Source of the DNA: Tetramitus jugosus
Lineage: Eukaryota; Heterolobosea; Eutetramitea; Acrasida; Vahlkampfiidae
Reading direction: 5' to 3'
DNA length: 64,000 nucleotides
NCBI GenBank assembly: GCA_937625935.1
Contig: OW569357.1
Span: forward strand, 248,001 to 312,000
Position 1 is the first letter of the stretch. Every line of letters starts with the position of its first letter. Under the pieces are notes generated by a model. That model saw only the letters and a list, made by a program, of their open reading frames with translations, searched no databases and had not been told where the DNA came from. Of this stretch, positions 23,568-34,400 are shown piece after piece. The translations under genes were made by a program, and so were the position numbers.

Positions 23568-24353
23568 TCATGTGAGACTGCAAGGTACGTTCTCCGATTG
23601 AAGAACCCAGTTGCAGAACAAGTTAAACATCTCAATCTTCCCTTGTGGTACTTGCTCCTGTTGTGAAGCTTCTGTCGTTATGTTCTCTTCATATTCTTGG
23701 GAAGAAGCTTGGTTGCTCTCTTTCTCTTCAATGATTTCTTCTTCGTTTTTATCTTCTGGTTCTTCATAGTGAACTGATGGTATATTTCTCTTGGGTCGAC
23801 TCACCCCCGTGTAGTCATTGTCAACTGGTGGGTAAAGTATATCTGTAATGTTCAGTGATGCTTGAGACCATGCACCTTCTCTGTAATCTATCGTTGGTTT
23901 TTTCTTTGATAGATTTGTTTGATCCTCATCTTCATTCTGTGTAACTTCCAATAACTTTCTCTTGCATGATTTTCTTCTTCTGTCTTCATCAGAGAACTTG
24001 CCAGTCTTATTCTTCTTGAAGTACCTCAGATCTTTCCGGTAGTGACCTTCACACACTCTTCCAGAGTGATCGCCATCCTTCAACTCATAGCACTCTCTCA
24101 GACTACTCACTAACCGAGTTCCCTTCCTGATGCATGCCTTGATGCAGCACTGGAGTTTTACATTGCTTGTGGCGGTTGATCCCTTCCTTATCTTTGTTTC
24201 TTGGACCAGTGGTGATGGTTCTTGTTCATTTACCAGAGAAAGATCTCCTCTTGCTGGGTTGTTATGAGAGAATTGCAGATCAACTTGCTCCATCATTTTT
24301 GGCTTGGGTATTGTGTTGTTAAATTGTTCAATGTTTAGTCTCTTTTTCAACAT
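23568..24353 (-). CDS. Unknown acidic protein with Cys/His cluster
   Basis: I do not recognise this 261-residue protein. A TTG codon extends the frame upstream, so the first ATG (24351-24353, MLKKRLNIEQ) is chosen. The middle contains CCIKACIRKGTRLV, then RECYELKDGDHSGRVCEGHY, a Cys/His cluster that could bind zinc and looks like a small DNA- or RNA-binding module. The basic segment after it (RRRKSCKRK) may be a nuclear localisation signal. The C-terminal third is strongly acidic (Glu/Gln). A nuclear regulatory role is plausible but inferred. A hairpin (23373-23412) lies beyond its 3' end. Confidence 0.6.
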   Translation of the reverse strand: MLKKRLNIEQFNNTIPKPKMMEQVDLQFSHNNPARGDLSLVNEQEPSPLVQETKIRKGSTATSNVKLQCCIKACIRKGTRLVSSLRECYELKDGDHSGRVCEGHYRKDLRYFKKNKTGKFSDEDRRRKSCKRKLLEVTQNEDEDQTNLSKKKPTIDYREGAWSQASLNITDILYPPVDNDYTGVSRPKRNIPSVHYEEPEDKNEEEIIEEKESNQASSQEYEENITTEASQQEQVPQGKIEMFNLFCNWVLQSENVPCSLT

Positions 24354-24608
24354 GTCTTGTTTGTTCAAATAGATTGCCTATGGTTTATGTGTGCACCCGT
24401 TTGTGACAAAAGTTCCTTTTTATTGTCCTCAAAGAAATGCAGGTTGGGACGAAACTTATAGGAAGCGTGATACTTTATCCTTTCTAAAAATAACACGGAC
24501 CATTATCCAATGTTCGCGAACTTTTACAAAATATTGGAAAAATACAACAGGAAAAAGTTCGACAAAAATTGTTCCTGATGCGAATTTTCTGCAAGTCTCG
24601 TCGCCACT

Positions 24609-25103
24609 TCACAATTCCACTGCTCTTGCAGACACAATGGACACATTCTCAATGGGTCTGCTCTGAGCATCCACCATGACCATTCCAAGATTCTTTACGA
24701 CACTCATACCACTCTTCACACGACCGAATATGGTATGTTTTCCGTCCAACCATGGAGTAGGTGCTAACGTAATAAAGAATTGACTGGCATTGGTGTTGGG
24801 ACCTGCATTAGCCATACTTACAACTCCTGCACCCACATGCTTCAACTCTGTCGTAATTTCATCCTCAAATTTGCCACCAAAAACACTTTCACCACCTCTA
24901 CCAGTGCCTGTGGGATCTCCTCCCTGAATCATAAAATTTTGAATGATACGATGAAAGAGAACACCATTGTAGTAGCCGCTGTTGGCCAATTCACCAAAAT
25001 TGAAGCATGTTTTGGGTGCGTGACGGTAATACAGCTCAATTTCTATTTCTCCTGCATTGGTCTGGAGGATCACCGATTGGTATGTCTTTGGGAAAGCGTT
25101 CAT
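24609..25103 (-). CDS. PPIL1: Cyclophilin peptidyl-prolyl isomerase, PPIL1 type
   Basis: Catalyses cis-trans isomerisation of proline peptide bonds; PPIL1 is a component of activated spliceosomes. The 164-residue protein is a single cyclophilin domain of PPIL1 length. Active-site features are intact: [14 protein letters not shown] with the catalytic Arg and Phe, [20 protein letters not shown], and the [10 protein letters not shown] loop that includes the Trp of the cyclosporin site. The block [11 protein letters not shown] and the start [12 protein letters not shown] fit PPIL1 rather than cyclophilin A. The single-exon gene lies 105 bases from the stop of the upstream minus-strand gene at 25184. 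PHF5A, another splicing factor, is also in this window. Confidence 0.93.
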   Translation of the reverse strand: MNAFPKTYQSVILQTNAGEIEIELYYRHAPKTCFNFGELANSGYYNGVLFHRIIQNFMIQGGDPTGTGRGGESVFGGKFEDEITTELKHVGAGVVSMANAGPNTNASQFFITLAPTPWLDGKHTIFGRVKSGMSVVKNLGMVMVDAQSRPIENVSIVSARAVEL

Positions 25104-25183
25104 TTGTGTTTGATCACCGGAATTGGTTTTTTCTCTTGTGGATTTTGTAAAGTAAACGAAAAATATTCCGCTCTTGTATCTTT

Positions 25184-26380
25184 TTATTCTACATGCTGGT
25201 TTGTCTCGTTCTGTTCAGCATCACAACTGTTGGTGACCTCATTGCTGTCACTGGTATCATTGCTTGTATTCGTGTTCACAACAGGTACCACAGTTTGTTT
25301 CGGGTGAACAGGTGAACGAACCGAGAATTTTCTGGATTTGGGTGTTGTGGGAGATGACAATGGTACTGCACCATGTTGAGGTTTGATCGATGGAGGTGGT
25401 AGTAGCCTGGCTGAAATGGGTCGTATGGCACCACTCGCTCCCGATGTGTCATGATAGTATTCAATTCCATGAGGAACAATCCGATTCTCTGCCAACTGCC
25501 TCCGCAACACTGTAATCTCCTTCTCCTTCTCCACGATTCTACCGTACAAATCCTTTATCGTCGAATTCATTTGTTCAATCATCACTTTAGAGTCTTGCAC
25601 CGAGTTCTCTTGATGTTGGTGTTTAGTAGCCATCGAAAATCGTTTCATGCGACTGACGAACGAAGACATGAGCTTATTGGGAGAGCCTGCCTCTGGAGTA
25701 GACGAACCCTTGTCTAACGACCTATTGTCACTGTAAGAGTATCTTCTGGGTGACCTTATGACTGTGTAATTACTGTCTTCACTACCACCGTCACCACTGT
25801 CCGTATCATCGCTCTTGTGTTGTTGCTGTTGTTGTTGCTGTTGCTGTTTCTGTTGCTGTTCGACAGCGAGAGATGGAAACTTTTCGAGTGCATAACGTCC
25901 AATAAACATCTCAAACAGTGTACTCTGAAGAAACATGTCGAACATGTCTGTTTTCAATTGAAATACGATTTGATATTCTAATTCTCGGAATGCAGAGTGA
26001 TAGTGTAGTTGTTGTTGCTGTAGCTGTTGTTGGGATTCATCTATTTCTCCTGCATTGTTGTTCTGCTCTTTTTGTTGTTGTTGTTGTTGTTGAATGTTTT
26101 GAAAGGCTAATTCACATGTCTGTCTCATCTGGAGGTCCACATTGATTTCTCTCATTGAACCGACACGGACAAACGTATCCAACAAATTCAGAGATAGTTG
26201 CTCTTGTTGTTGAACTTGGGACTGTGGTATGCGTTTCAATGATGCCACGAGGTCCAAAAAATCCAACTGCTCCGTGGAGTGTAGTTGCGTGAGGAATTGA
26301 CGAAAGCATGCTCGTGCTGAATTCGTTTCCAAAACTTTGTGAAAATTGAAGAAGGCTGTTATTGGCTCTCGTGAGCTCAT
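25184..26380 (-). CDS. RGS-domain protein
   Basis: RGS proteins speed GTP hydrolysis by heterotrimeric G-alpha subunits. The frame begins upstream at 26503, but I prefer the ATG at 26378-26380 ([20 protein letters not shown]), because the domain starts directly there and the upstream 41 residues look like leader. This gives 398 residues. The RGS signature is visible: [40 protein letters not shown] and [18 protein letters not shown] poly-Gln/Asn insert of about 45 residues interrupts the domain before its last helices. Further poly-Gln (25819-25860) and a short coiled coil ([20 protein letters not shown]) follow. The tail is Pro/Ser/Thr-rich. Confidence in the RGS fold is high; the G protein partner is unknown. 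Confidence 0.82.
   Translation of the reverse strand: MSSREPITAFFNFHKVLETNSARACFRQFLTQLHSTEQLDFLDLVASLKRIPQSQVQQQEQLSLNLLDTFVRVGSMREINVDLQMRQTCELAFQNIQQQQQQQKEQNNNAGEIDESQQQLQQQQLHYHSAFRELEYQIVFQLKTDMFDMFLQSTLFEMFIGRYALEKFPSLAVEQQQKQQQQQQQQQHKSDDTDSGDGGSEDSNYTVIRSPRRYSYSDNRSLDKGSSTPEAGSPNKLMSSFVSRMKRFSMATKHQHQENSVQDSKVMIEQMNSTIKDLYGRIVEKEKEITVLRRQLAENRIVPHGIEYYHDTSGASGAIRPISARLLPPPSIKPQHGAVPLSSPTTPKSRKFSVRSPVHPKQTVVPVVNTNTSNDTSDSNEVTNSCDAEQNETNQHVE
25819..25860 (-). repeat. CAA/CAG tract coding poly-Gln
   Basis: Glutamine-coding triplets on the minus strand within the RGS gene. A second tract lies at about 26070-26095. Both are slippage-prone, and the second interrupts the RGS domain. Confidence 0.7.
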
Positions 26381-27478
26381 GTTATATCTGTATATGTGTT
26401 TGCTTTTTTGCGAGAGTGTGTTGAGAGAGTACTCTCTCGTTTCCAGTATCTGATTCGGGGGAGAACGTGAAATGAGTGAGTGGTGACTTGTCATGTCAAC
26501 CATCTCTGCATTTGGTGTTCATGACCATTGCCGCTCCCTTGGTCTTACCACATCGAGTTCTCCTCAATCACATTTGGAAGATAGGAGTGATATTCTCATG
26601 AGAGTTTAAACGTAACATCCAGAGCATCCAAAATGATTGAAGAATTTGAGGGGATACCACTTTGAAACTGGAAGATGGCAAATTTTTTCCACAGATGGGA
26701 CCAAACACTCTTGTTCTCAGATTCCCAAGCGACCAATAAAAGGGTCAAAAAAAACTGCACAACAAAAAGAAGAATGCAATCTCTCCTTGTCACAATGAAA
26801 GATTACAGGAAAAAATGATACTTGGATTTCCATGACCAGAGATGAGTGAGCCCAGTGCTGGCAGCTCTCGTCGGCAAGAAAATCGGGGATCAAAAGGATT
26901 CGAAGCGCCAGAATGGGCATGAGTAATCTCGAAGATTCCATCTTGTCTTGCTTCCATGACAGACTGATCATGTTCATTCTGGAAACCAAGAATGGACCAT
27001 TGAGACATCACGAAAAGGCACGACTCTTGCACCGTAAACACCGTTCTCGCGGGATGGAGTTCACCCTGTTCGTTTCTTCAGCCACACCCGTCGGGGTAAG
27101 ACTGACTCAGAACCTTCGATCAAAATCGCATTCCAACCAAAGACAACAAACAATCATCACCAACCACACACCGCACCAACAACAAACACACATTCCATCA
27201 CACAGCCAATCGTTTGCTTTTCTGCTCAACTACCCTTTGGTTTCTCGTATGAAAATTGTGTGGTACAATCAACATTAGCTTTTTGCACAACACCTGAAAA
27301 AAAAACAACCGCCAAATTCTCCACTACCTACGATTTCATTTCTTATACTATTTAATAGACCAAGCGTTGTGCACAACATCTTCTTCTTGCTCACATAACC
27401 ATCACTGTATCATACTCCATCAACAAACAACCAATCATTCATCTCTCTCATACTCTGATAAAATCATCACAAATAAAA
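26381..27478. other. Divergent intergenic region, about 1.1 kb
   Basis: The longest non-coding stretch in the window lies between the RGS start (minus) and the MYB start (plus). It includes the possible upstream extension of the RGS frame to 26503. A 121-codon frame at 26913-27278 has no recognisable protein character. The right 350 bases are CA-rich leader sequence. An E2F-like CCGCCAAA lies at 27309-27316. I see no RNA gene. Confidence 0.5.
27309..27316. promoter_or_regulatory. E2F-like site CCGCCAAA
   Basis: Reverse complement of TTTGGCGG, an E2F/DP consensus form. It lies 163 bases upstream of the three-repeat MYB start codon. Function is inferred. Confidence 0.25.
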
Positions 27479-30088
27479 ATGCAAAGCAACAACAATAATA
27501 TGCAAAGCAATCACACGAATAATATCATCAACAATAATAATCACTTTATGCTATTGTTTCAACAACATCAACAACAACAACAATTACAGCAGCAACAGCA
27601 ACAACAACAAATGGCTTCAGTTGGAGCGGCTGTTGTAGGACCATCTTCCTCCACTCCACCTCACATACCTCTGACTGCCCATCAACAAGCCACTAATTTT
27701 GCTCAATTGATGTTTGGTGGTAGCACAGAGTTTGAAACCAAGGTAAACACAACCATAGCATCACCCACTGCATCGACTCCACCTCCATCATCATCTTCTC
27801 CCTCTAACAGTACAACAACAACACCAACAGCAGCAATCACTACATTTATTCATCAACCACCTCCCATGTTCAATGTAAACTCAACTACCAACATTATTAT
27901 TCCATCATCAACCAATTTGAATCACAATTCTCAACAGCAACAACAACAACAACAACAAGTTCAATCCATGATGCATCGGTCTCCAAGCACGCCTCAACCT
28001 CACTTGCACCAACAACAACTACAACAACAACATCAACAACACATGTATTCATCATCATCCATGGATCTCTCGTCATCATTATCATCTGATTCTCAGCTCT
28101 CCAACAATCATAGCAACATGAGTAATAACAACAATAACAATGGCGGTGGCTCTCTCTTTTCAAATGGTACCGGAAGTGGGCTCTCTCATGTTTCAGTCAT
28201 GGCCAATCAATTGCCATTTGGTGCTCAATTCATGGCCAGTTCCAAAACAGCAATGTCACAACATCACTTGTTGAACAATAACGGCAGAGCAAGAAGTGCA
28301 AGTATGGGCAGCAGCACTCCACTGTCTGTTCTAGAGCACTCTAGCAGTCCCACTAAAATTCTCAAGGCCAAGAAGACGACAGCTGCTCTTCAACCGACCA
28401 GAAGAACAGGACCAGTGAGGCGGTCAAAAAAGGGAGGTTGGTCCGAAGAGGAAGATGAAATGTTGAAGAATGCCGTTGAATTGCACAATGGAAAGAATTG
28501 GAAGAAAATTGCAGAAATGCTACAGAATCGCTCCAGCGTCCAATGTTTGCACAGGTGGCAAAAAGTTTTGAATCCCAATCTTGTGAAGGGCCCATGGACA
28601 AAACAAGAGGATGAGTCAATTGTTCAATTGGTTGCTACTTATGGAGCAGAGAATTGGAGCATGATTGCCTCTCATTTACCAGGTAGAATTGGTAAGCAGT
28701 GCAGAGAACGATGGTACAATCACTTGGATCCAAATGTCAAGAAGGAACCATGGAGCGAAGAAGAAGAGCAAAAATTATTGGACGCACAAGTCAAACTAGG
28801 AAACAAGTGGGCAGAGATTTCAAAACTGCTGCCAGGTAGACCTGACAATGCCTGTAAGAATCACTACAATTCTCTTGTTGCTAGAAGGAAAAAAGTAACG
28901 TCACCAGAGGACGGAGGAGAGATATCATCACCTCGTACACCAACATCAACACAATCAATCTCCACAGCAGTCGTCGCATCATCATCTTCATCATCGGGGA
29001 GTCCTGTGATGAATGAAGCTGTTGAAAATAGTGGCCTTTCCCCTCTTCAAACCATGCCCTCCCTAAACGCTGCAAGGGCAATGCAAAGAGCAAAGCGGTC
29101 GCGCAGAGATGATCTTATTGGAGCAAGTCGACATCAAAGATCTCTCAGTGATACTGTGTTCTATCAGTTTAGTCAGACGTTGCAGAATTCAGGAGGATTG
29201 CAGAACTCATCTTTTGCCAATGAGAGCAGAGAACTACAAAACAATGAATTGCTCCAACCGATCCATATGCATCAGAGTCAACTACAGCAATCACCACCAC
29301 AAATGCACCAATTGCGATTGCATCACTCACCTGTCGAAACTATTTCCAACAATCAGCATTATCAATCACCGAATGAGAACATGTATGTCAATGCTCAATC
29401 CATGCATTTCACCATGTCGCAGTACGATGTTTCACATATGAATCATCCAAATAATACGACATATGCTTCAATGAATGCACCTGTGCAAGAATTCTCTCAA
29501 CAGATGCAAATTGATCAAGTCGAGTACGAGAACAATAGGGATCACATGGAACTTCAGAGACAGTTGAATGTCGCGCAGTTACAACATCCTTCACCGAATG
29601 ATTTCTCTCACTTTAATCTCAGTGCGATTCAATCAAGCAATAGCATCTTGACACCACCAGAGATTGCCATCTCCTCTCCTACTTCTCTCTTCTCGACAGA
29701 CTTTCTCTCTATTGATGCCTCGGAAGATGATTTCCCACGATTGGAGACGAGTGAGTCATCAGAGCTTCAACAAGCTGATGGGCACAGCATCAAGCAAGAA
29801 GAATCCGATATATTTATGACAGAAGAACAGAACATGGCATCTGTTTTCGATTCTGAAACAATGTACAATAACAACAATACTGATCTTCTGAGTGGCTTGG
29901 GCGAACTAAGCCCATCCATCACGCCAAGCTTCATTACGACGATGAACGAAGCGATAGACGACAGAGGAACACCACAACGCAAGAAAAAGAAAGTTGTCCA
30001 TGCTCACCACATGCGGTCGCACTCCTTTGATGTGTCAATGTTGCAACAACAATCAAAGTCGAGGCTCAGAGAGCAATTTTTCTTCTAA
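27479..30088 (+). CDS. Three-repeat MYB transcription factor (MYB3R / c-Myb type)
   Basis: R1R2R3 MYB proteins bind AACNG-type DNA sites; in animals and plants they control cell-cycle genes. The 869-residue protein has about 318 low-complexity residues first, rich in Gln, Asn, Ser and Thr. Three MYB repeats follow (about 319-470): [31 protein letters not shown] and [17 protein letters not shown], each with the spaced tryptophans. The R2 recognition helix [15 protein letters not shown] is classical. The R3 recognition helix reads [11 protein letters not shown], with Cys and Tyr where DNAIKNHWNS is usual. The C-terminal half is Gln/Ser/Asn-rich with an acidic patch, as in activation domains. 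It has one exon, and the ATG at 27479 is preceded by A-rich leader. Confidence 0.92.
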   Translation: MQSNNNNMQSNHTNNIINNNNHFMLLFQQHQQQQQLQQQQQQQQMASVGAAVVGPSSSTPPHIPLTAHQQATNFAQLMFGGSTEFETKVNTTIASPTASTPPPSSSSPSNSTTTTPTAAITTFIHQPPPMFNVNSTTNIIIPSSTNLNHNSQQQQQQQQQVQSMMHRSPSTPQPHLHQQQLQQQHQQHMYSSSSMDLSSSLSSDSQLSNNHSNMSNNNNNNGGGSLFSNGTGSGLSHVSVMANQLPFGAQFMASSKTAMSQHHLLNNNGRARSASMGSSTPLSVLEHSSSPTKILKAKKTTAALQPTRRTGPVRRSKKGGWSEEEDEMLKNAVELHNGKNWKKIAEMLQNRSSVQCLHRWQKVLNPNLVKGPWTKQEDESIVQLVATYGAENWSMIASHLPGRIGKQCRERWYNHLDPNVKKEPWSEEEEQKLLDAQVKLGNKWAEISKLLPGRPDNACKNHYNSLVARRKKVTSPEDGGEISSPRTPTSTQSISTAVVASSSSSSGSPVMNEAVENSGLSPLQTMPSLNAARAMQRAKRSRRDDLIGASRHQRSLSDTVFYQFSQTLQNSGGLQNSSFANESRELQNNELLQPIHMHQSQLQQSPPQMHQLRLHHSPVETISNNQHYQSPNENMYVNAQSMHFTMSQYDVSHMNHPNNTTYASMNAPVQEFSQQMQIDQVEYENNRDHMELQRQLNVAQLQHPSPNDFSHFNLSAIQSSNSILTPPEIAISSPTSLFSTDFLSIDASEDDFPRLETSESSELQQADGHSIKQEESDIFMTEEQNMASVFDSETMYNNNNTDLLSGLGELSPSITPSFITTMNEAIDDRGTPQRKKKKVVHAHHMRSHSFDVSMLQQQSKSRLREQFFF
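27560..27610 (+). repeat. CAA/CAG tract coding poly-Gln in the MYB gene
   Basis: Near-continuous CAA/CAG triplets with few interruptions in the MYB N-terminal region. Another tract lies at 27932-27958. Confidence 0.7.
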
Positions 30089-30373
30089 ACAACAAAAAGT
30101 CGAAGTAAAAAAGATTGATAACCTTTTATTTCCAACGAAACATTTGCAGTCCATCGCCTCATGAAGCTTCACGTTAACATCCTCACACGTTCTCCAACAT
30201 TAAAAGAGAGGGCTTGGGACGCTGTCCTTTTTTCTGGTTTTGTCGGCGGTTCATCGAGTTGGTTGAATTGTAAACCCTCGCTCCAGGTTGACTTGCGAAA
30301 AATCGAAAAACAATAATCCACACAAAAACAAACGAAACACTTCATCAACACCCATTGCCAAAAAATCGTCAAA

Positions 30374-30956
30374 ATGCCAGCTCAAACTCGTGCTCCTCGC
30401 AAGGATAAGAAGGGAAGAACCCAAGAACAAAGAAGAAAGGAAATCAAGAGAGGTCCAGCTCAATTGAAGAAGAAGATTCAAAAGCAACCTTTCTTCGTCA
30501 CCAGACAACAAGCTAGACCAAAGGCTGCAAAGGAAGTCACATATGAAGTTACCTTCAACTTGAGCACTGCTTTGAAGAACATGTGCGGCATGAAGAGAAG
30601 AGCCCCAAGAGCTGTTCGTGACATCAAGCATTATGCTAGAAGATTCATGAACACTCAAGTTGTCAAGCTCGATAGCGATTTGAACAAGTACTTGTGGTCT
30701 CAAGGTATCAGAAACCCACCAAAGTAAGTTATTTTTTCTCAAATTGTTTTTGATGGAATGGATGATTGACCGATTTTTTTCTCATTACAGGAAGCTCAGA
30801 CTTGTCTTCGAAAGAAAGCCTATTGAAACTACTGAAGAAGAACAAACCCAAGGAAAGCAACAATACTATACTTTGATCAAGTACAAGTTGGTACCTACTT
30901 TTGCTGGATTGAGCGCAGCTAGACTTGATGCTTCAAGCGAGGAATCCCAAGAATAA
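30374..30956 (+). CDS. RPL31: 60S ribosomal protein eL31
   Basis: Large-subunit ribosomal protein near the peptide exit tunnel. Exons 30374-30723 and 30791-30956 join in phase across a 67-base intron with donor GTAAGT and acceptor TTACAG, giving 171 residues. Family signatures are present: EVTFNLSTALKNMCGMKRRA, APRAVRDIKHYARRFMNT, and KYLWSQGIRNPPKKLRLVFE, where the last spans the splice junction. The protein is longer than the usual 110 to 125 residues because of a basic N-terminal extension of about 45 residues (MPAQTRAPRKDKKGRTQEQR). The stop codon is inside AATAAA (30952-30957). Identity is secure. Confidence 0.95.
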
Positions 30957-31111
30957 ATGTATTGCGAATGGACTTCGTGTTTAAACAGATCATCTTTATT
31001 TTTATTTTTTGACACTTGCAGTCACCAAAAAAGACTGCCCGATATCGGAGAGCGACCAACCAAAAAAATCCACTGACAAGAACCTAACCAAACTTAACAC
31101 AAGTTCTGTTG

Positions 31112-31119
31112 TATAAAAG
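31112..31119 (+). promoter_or_regulatory. TATA-like box TATAAAAG
   Basis: A canonical TATAAAAG lies 73 bases before the Pmp3 start codon at 31192. It is in an otherwise A/C-rich leader. The position is reasonable for a core promoter; function is inferred. Confidence 0.35.
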
Positions 31120-31191
31120 TTGTCAACTTAGCTCACAGATCATCCCAAAACAAACTCAAAGTAACAAGTCATATATACAAACAACAAAACG

Positions 31192-31446
31192 ATGATAGCA
31201 AAGCCTCCAAGATCAACTGCTCGTACAATTGTTGAAGTCATTTGTGCCATCCTCCTTCCTCCGGTGACCGTGTTCTTGGAATGTGGTTTGCATGCTCACT
31301 TCTGGTTGAATATTGCCTTGTTGTTTTTTACTTTCTGGATTGGTGCTGTTATCCATGCGTTCTACATCATGTTTGCAAGACCAACTACTCTGCACGGTGT
31401 TTCCAAGACCTCATATGCCACTCAACCTACGGCAACCTATGCGTAG
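31192..31446 (+). CDS. PMP3: Pmp3/UPF0057 plasma-membrane proteolipid
   Basis: Small hydrophobic proteins of this family affect membrane potential and salt tolerance in yeast and plants. The 84-residue protein has the two expected membrane helices, separated by the family loop. The first is VEVICAILLPPVTVFLECG and the second is FWLNIALLFFTFWIGAVIHA, ending in FYIMF. The LPP motif and the Gly before the loop are family features. The C-terminal 20 residues are polar and extend beyond the usual 55-residue length. It converges with the helicase gene 47 bases away. Confidence 0.93.
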   Translation: MIAKPPRSTARTIVEVICAILLPPVTVFLECGLHAHFWLNIALLFFTFWIGAVIHAFYIMFARPTTLHGVSKTSYATQPTATYA

Positions 31447-31493
31447 GACCAACCATTGTATAAAACTTGTAGATAAAATGAACCAATTATTCA

Positions 31494-34400
31494 CTATTTA
31501 TTGTCCGATTGTTGTTTCTCAACCTTTTTGTATTGTCGAATTCTAGGCTTCGGGTGTTGCCTAACTGGTGGTGGTTGATGCGAAGTAGTAGCCGTTGTTG
31601 GTGAAGGATTGGCGAGAGGTGCTGAGACAGTTTCCGCTGCGGGGGAACCTTGATTAGGTTTTGGTGCTCGTGGCTGTCTTGCTCTATTGTTCTTATGAGG
31701 AGGCTTTTCGTGTCTCTCCTTTGCATTGTTCTTTGTTACCCTTGGAGCTTCAACATTTGACGTGGTAGCAGTGCTTGAAGGTTGACTCGCTTCATGTTTC
31801 ACTGGTGGTGCTGTGTTTGTTGTTGGTTGAGTGTCGGGGCTGTTCGTGGCTTGTTGTCGATGGTTCTCTATGGTTGTGGCACCAGTGTTAATAAACTTGG
31901 TCATGACTCCCAGAAGGTCTTGATAGTTCTTCTTTTCCAGCAGGTTAGAAATGGAGTCTCCATTAGTGTCTTTGATATCAAACATTGTACCATCTGCTTC
32001 AACACCAAGACTTGCAAGTTTCTCCTTGTGGGCACTCATGATAGCACACAGCTTACCAAAGAGCTTCACAATTTCTGCCTTTTGATCTTTCTTGCACTTT
32101 CCGTAATCAATGATGCATTGTTGAATAGGGAGGAGACCTATCGTGTTCTTCTCAAACACTAGAGGCAGAAGAGAAGGTTGAGACAGCAGTTGAGCTGCAC
32201 ACAAGTAACTCTTCCGTTCTAGACACTCCTGTAGTAAGTTTTGTGAACCGTGGGTCATTGGATCGATATGAATCTTGTTCAATTTGAGGAAATGAGACAA
32301 CAGAGTATGGTTGTTAGTATTGAGACAGGATTCGAGTAGTTGATTCCCATCGAGAGATGATGTCTTGACCAGCTTGTTCTTTAGGATGGCAGATACAAAT
32401 TTTAGGTGCTTGCGGTCAATGCTTCTCACCAAGATATGTTGGTTATTGTGGTTTTCTTGTTTGGAGAAACCAGTCACATCCTGAGGCTCCAGAATCTGTA
32501 CGTTTCTCACAAATGACTTCCACAAATCATTCACACATAGACTTTCCCCGTGTCCTACAATTGTTAGAGAGAATTGAGCTCTTGTAATTGCTACATTCAA
32601 TCGCCTTCGGTCAATACAGAATCCAAGATTTCCTCTGTCATTAGCACGCACAGTACTCAATATACACACTTGCTTCTCGCTGCCCTGATAGGAATCAACA
32701 GTGTTCACGTCATACCATTCTTCAGAATCATCTTCCAGTTCATATTCGTCTTCATTCTCATTGTCACTCATATCACTGTCATTCTCTTGTTCTTCTCTCG
32801 CTTGTTTTGAATCTGTTTTGCTGTCGCTCGTAGCGGTGCTTGCGACAACAACATTTGAGGTGTTTGTCGTGGATTGATTACTCTTCTTTTGCTCGTCATA
32901 CTTTGTCAGCTTCGAACGGATGAGATCGACTTGACCTCTATAGAAAGTGATGACTGCAATTTGACTCTTTTTCACTCCATATCTAGTCATGTATAAATCA
33001 ATGAGCTTCACAACAAGATCAGCTTCATGTTCATTCTGGAAGCTCTTTGTAGTTGGGTTGAATGTCTCTTTGGATTCAGGACAGTTGATGAAGAGACATG
33101 GGTGAAGACCATTGTCATATCTCGGTTTCCAGTCTGGATGAACATGATACTGTTTCACATTTTCTCCATCTTTCAGCGTATTATTATAGAACTGGCGTTC
33201 AGGATACTGAGAGATGCTAGGATGCATTCTGTATTGTGTGTCGAGTAATACTGGCTTATGATCTGGTACTCTGCCTGCATGTTCCTCCTGCTCCACAATG
33301 TTGATAATACGTTCAAACATACTGCGATTGTACTTTTTATCAATTGCTTCTTGAGACAGCACAGTAGATGGTAGCTGATGCGGATCTCCAATCAACACAA
33401 CTTGATCCGTAATCAGATCTAATGGAATCATGGATTCTGATTCAGTGACTTGCGCAGCCTCGTCAATGATCAACACATTAAATTTACTGCAATCTCTCAT
33501 CATTTGACGACCAGTGATGGCCAATGTAGCGAACACAACATCACAATTATCCAAAATTTTCTTTTCCACGTCTCTGTTATCGATACTAAGGTATCTTTGA
33601 CATTCGTCACATAGAACTTCGATTTGTTTATACGCAGCTTCAGCAGCAGTCGTAAGATCAAGTTTCTTCAGCTCCAAGCGCTTTCCCATTGCCAAAAATT
33701 CCAAAATAACACTCTTGACACTCTCAAACTTTTGATTCATTGGTTCCACTAATTCCTTACTCACTAGTTTGGTTGTTAGTAGTTGCGGTATTGTAGCTTC
33801 TGCCATATCCAACAAACTGATAATCTTGTCACTTCTACCAATAATAGAGTTTCTAGCATTCACAACACTCTTACTCTGTTTTGATTTTTCAAGAACCTCG
33901 AATTGCTCCTTTCTAATCGCGTCCATTTTGTGTCGAATGTCCTTTATCATTTTTACGAGACGTTTAAATCGTGTTGCAGGATCAATTTCTTTTGACAGTT
34001 CATCAATCTTCTCATCATTTCCAATTCTCGCCATCTTGTTTCGACTCGGATCATATCGTTCACCATTACTGTTGATGAGTCCATACTTTGATATTTTTGC
34101 CACGATATGATCAACAGCAACATTAGTGCCTGAACAAATCAACACTCGTTGCTTGTTCGCTAGCAGGGCCATAATCAAGCCAAGGAGTGTCGAAGTCTTT
34201 TAGTAGAATAAAAGTTAGTGGATACTTGAAGAAGAAGCATAGAAAAAGCTGTTGAAATGAAACACACCTTTCCTGATCCTGGAGGACCATGGATCAAGTG
34301 AACCTTCTTAGAAACATCATTTAGCACTTCATCAATTGCCTTGAACTGAGCTGGATTGTAATTCTTCTGCAAGTGTTCTTTCAATTTTGGTGCAATATTG

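Noticed and set aside
26913-27278. 121-codon frame upstream of the MYB gene.
   Set aside because: No protein family character, and its C-terminal half is typical leader sequence.
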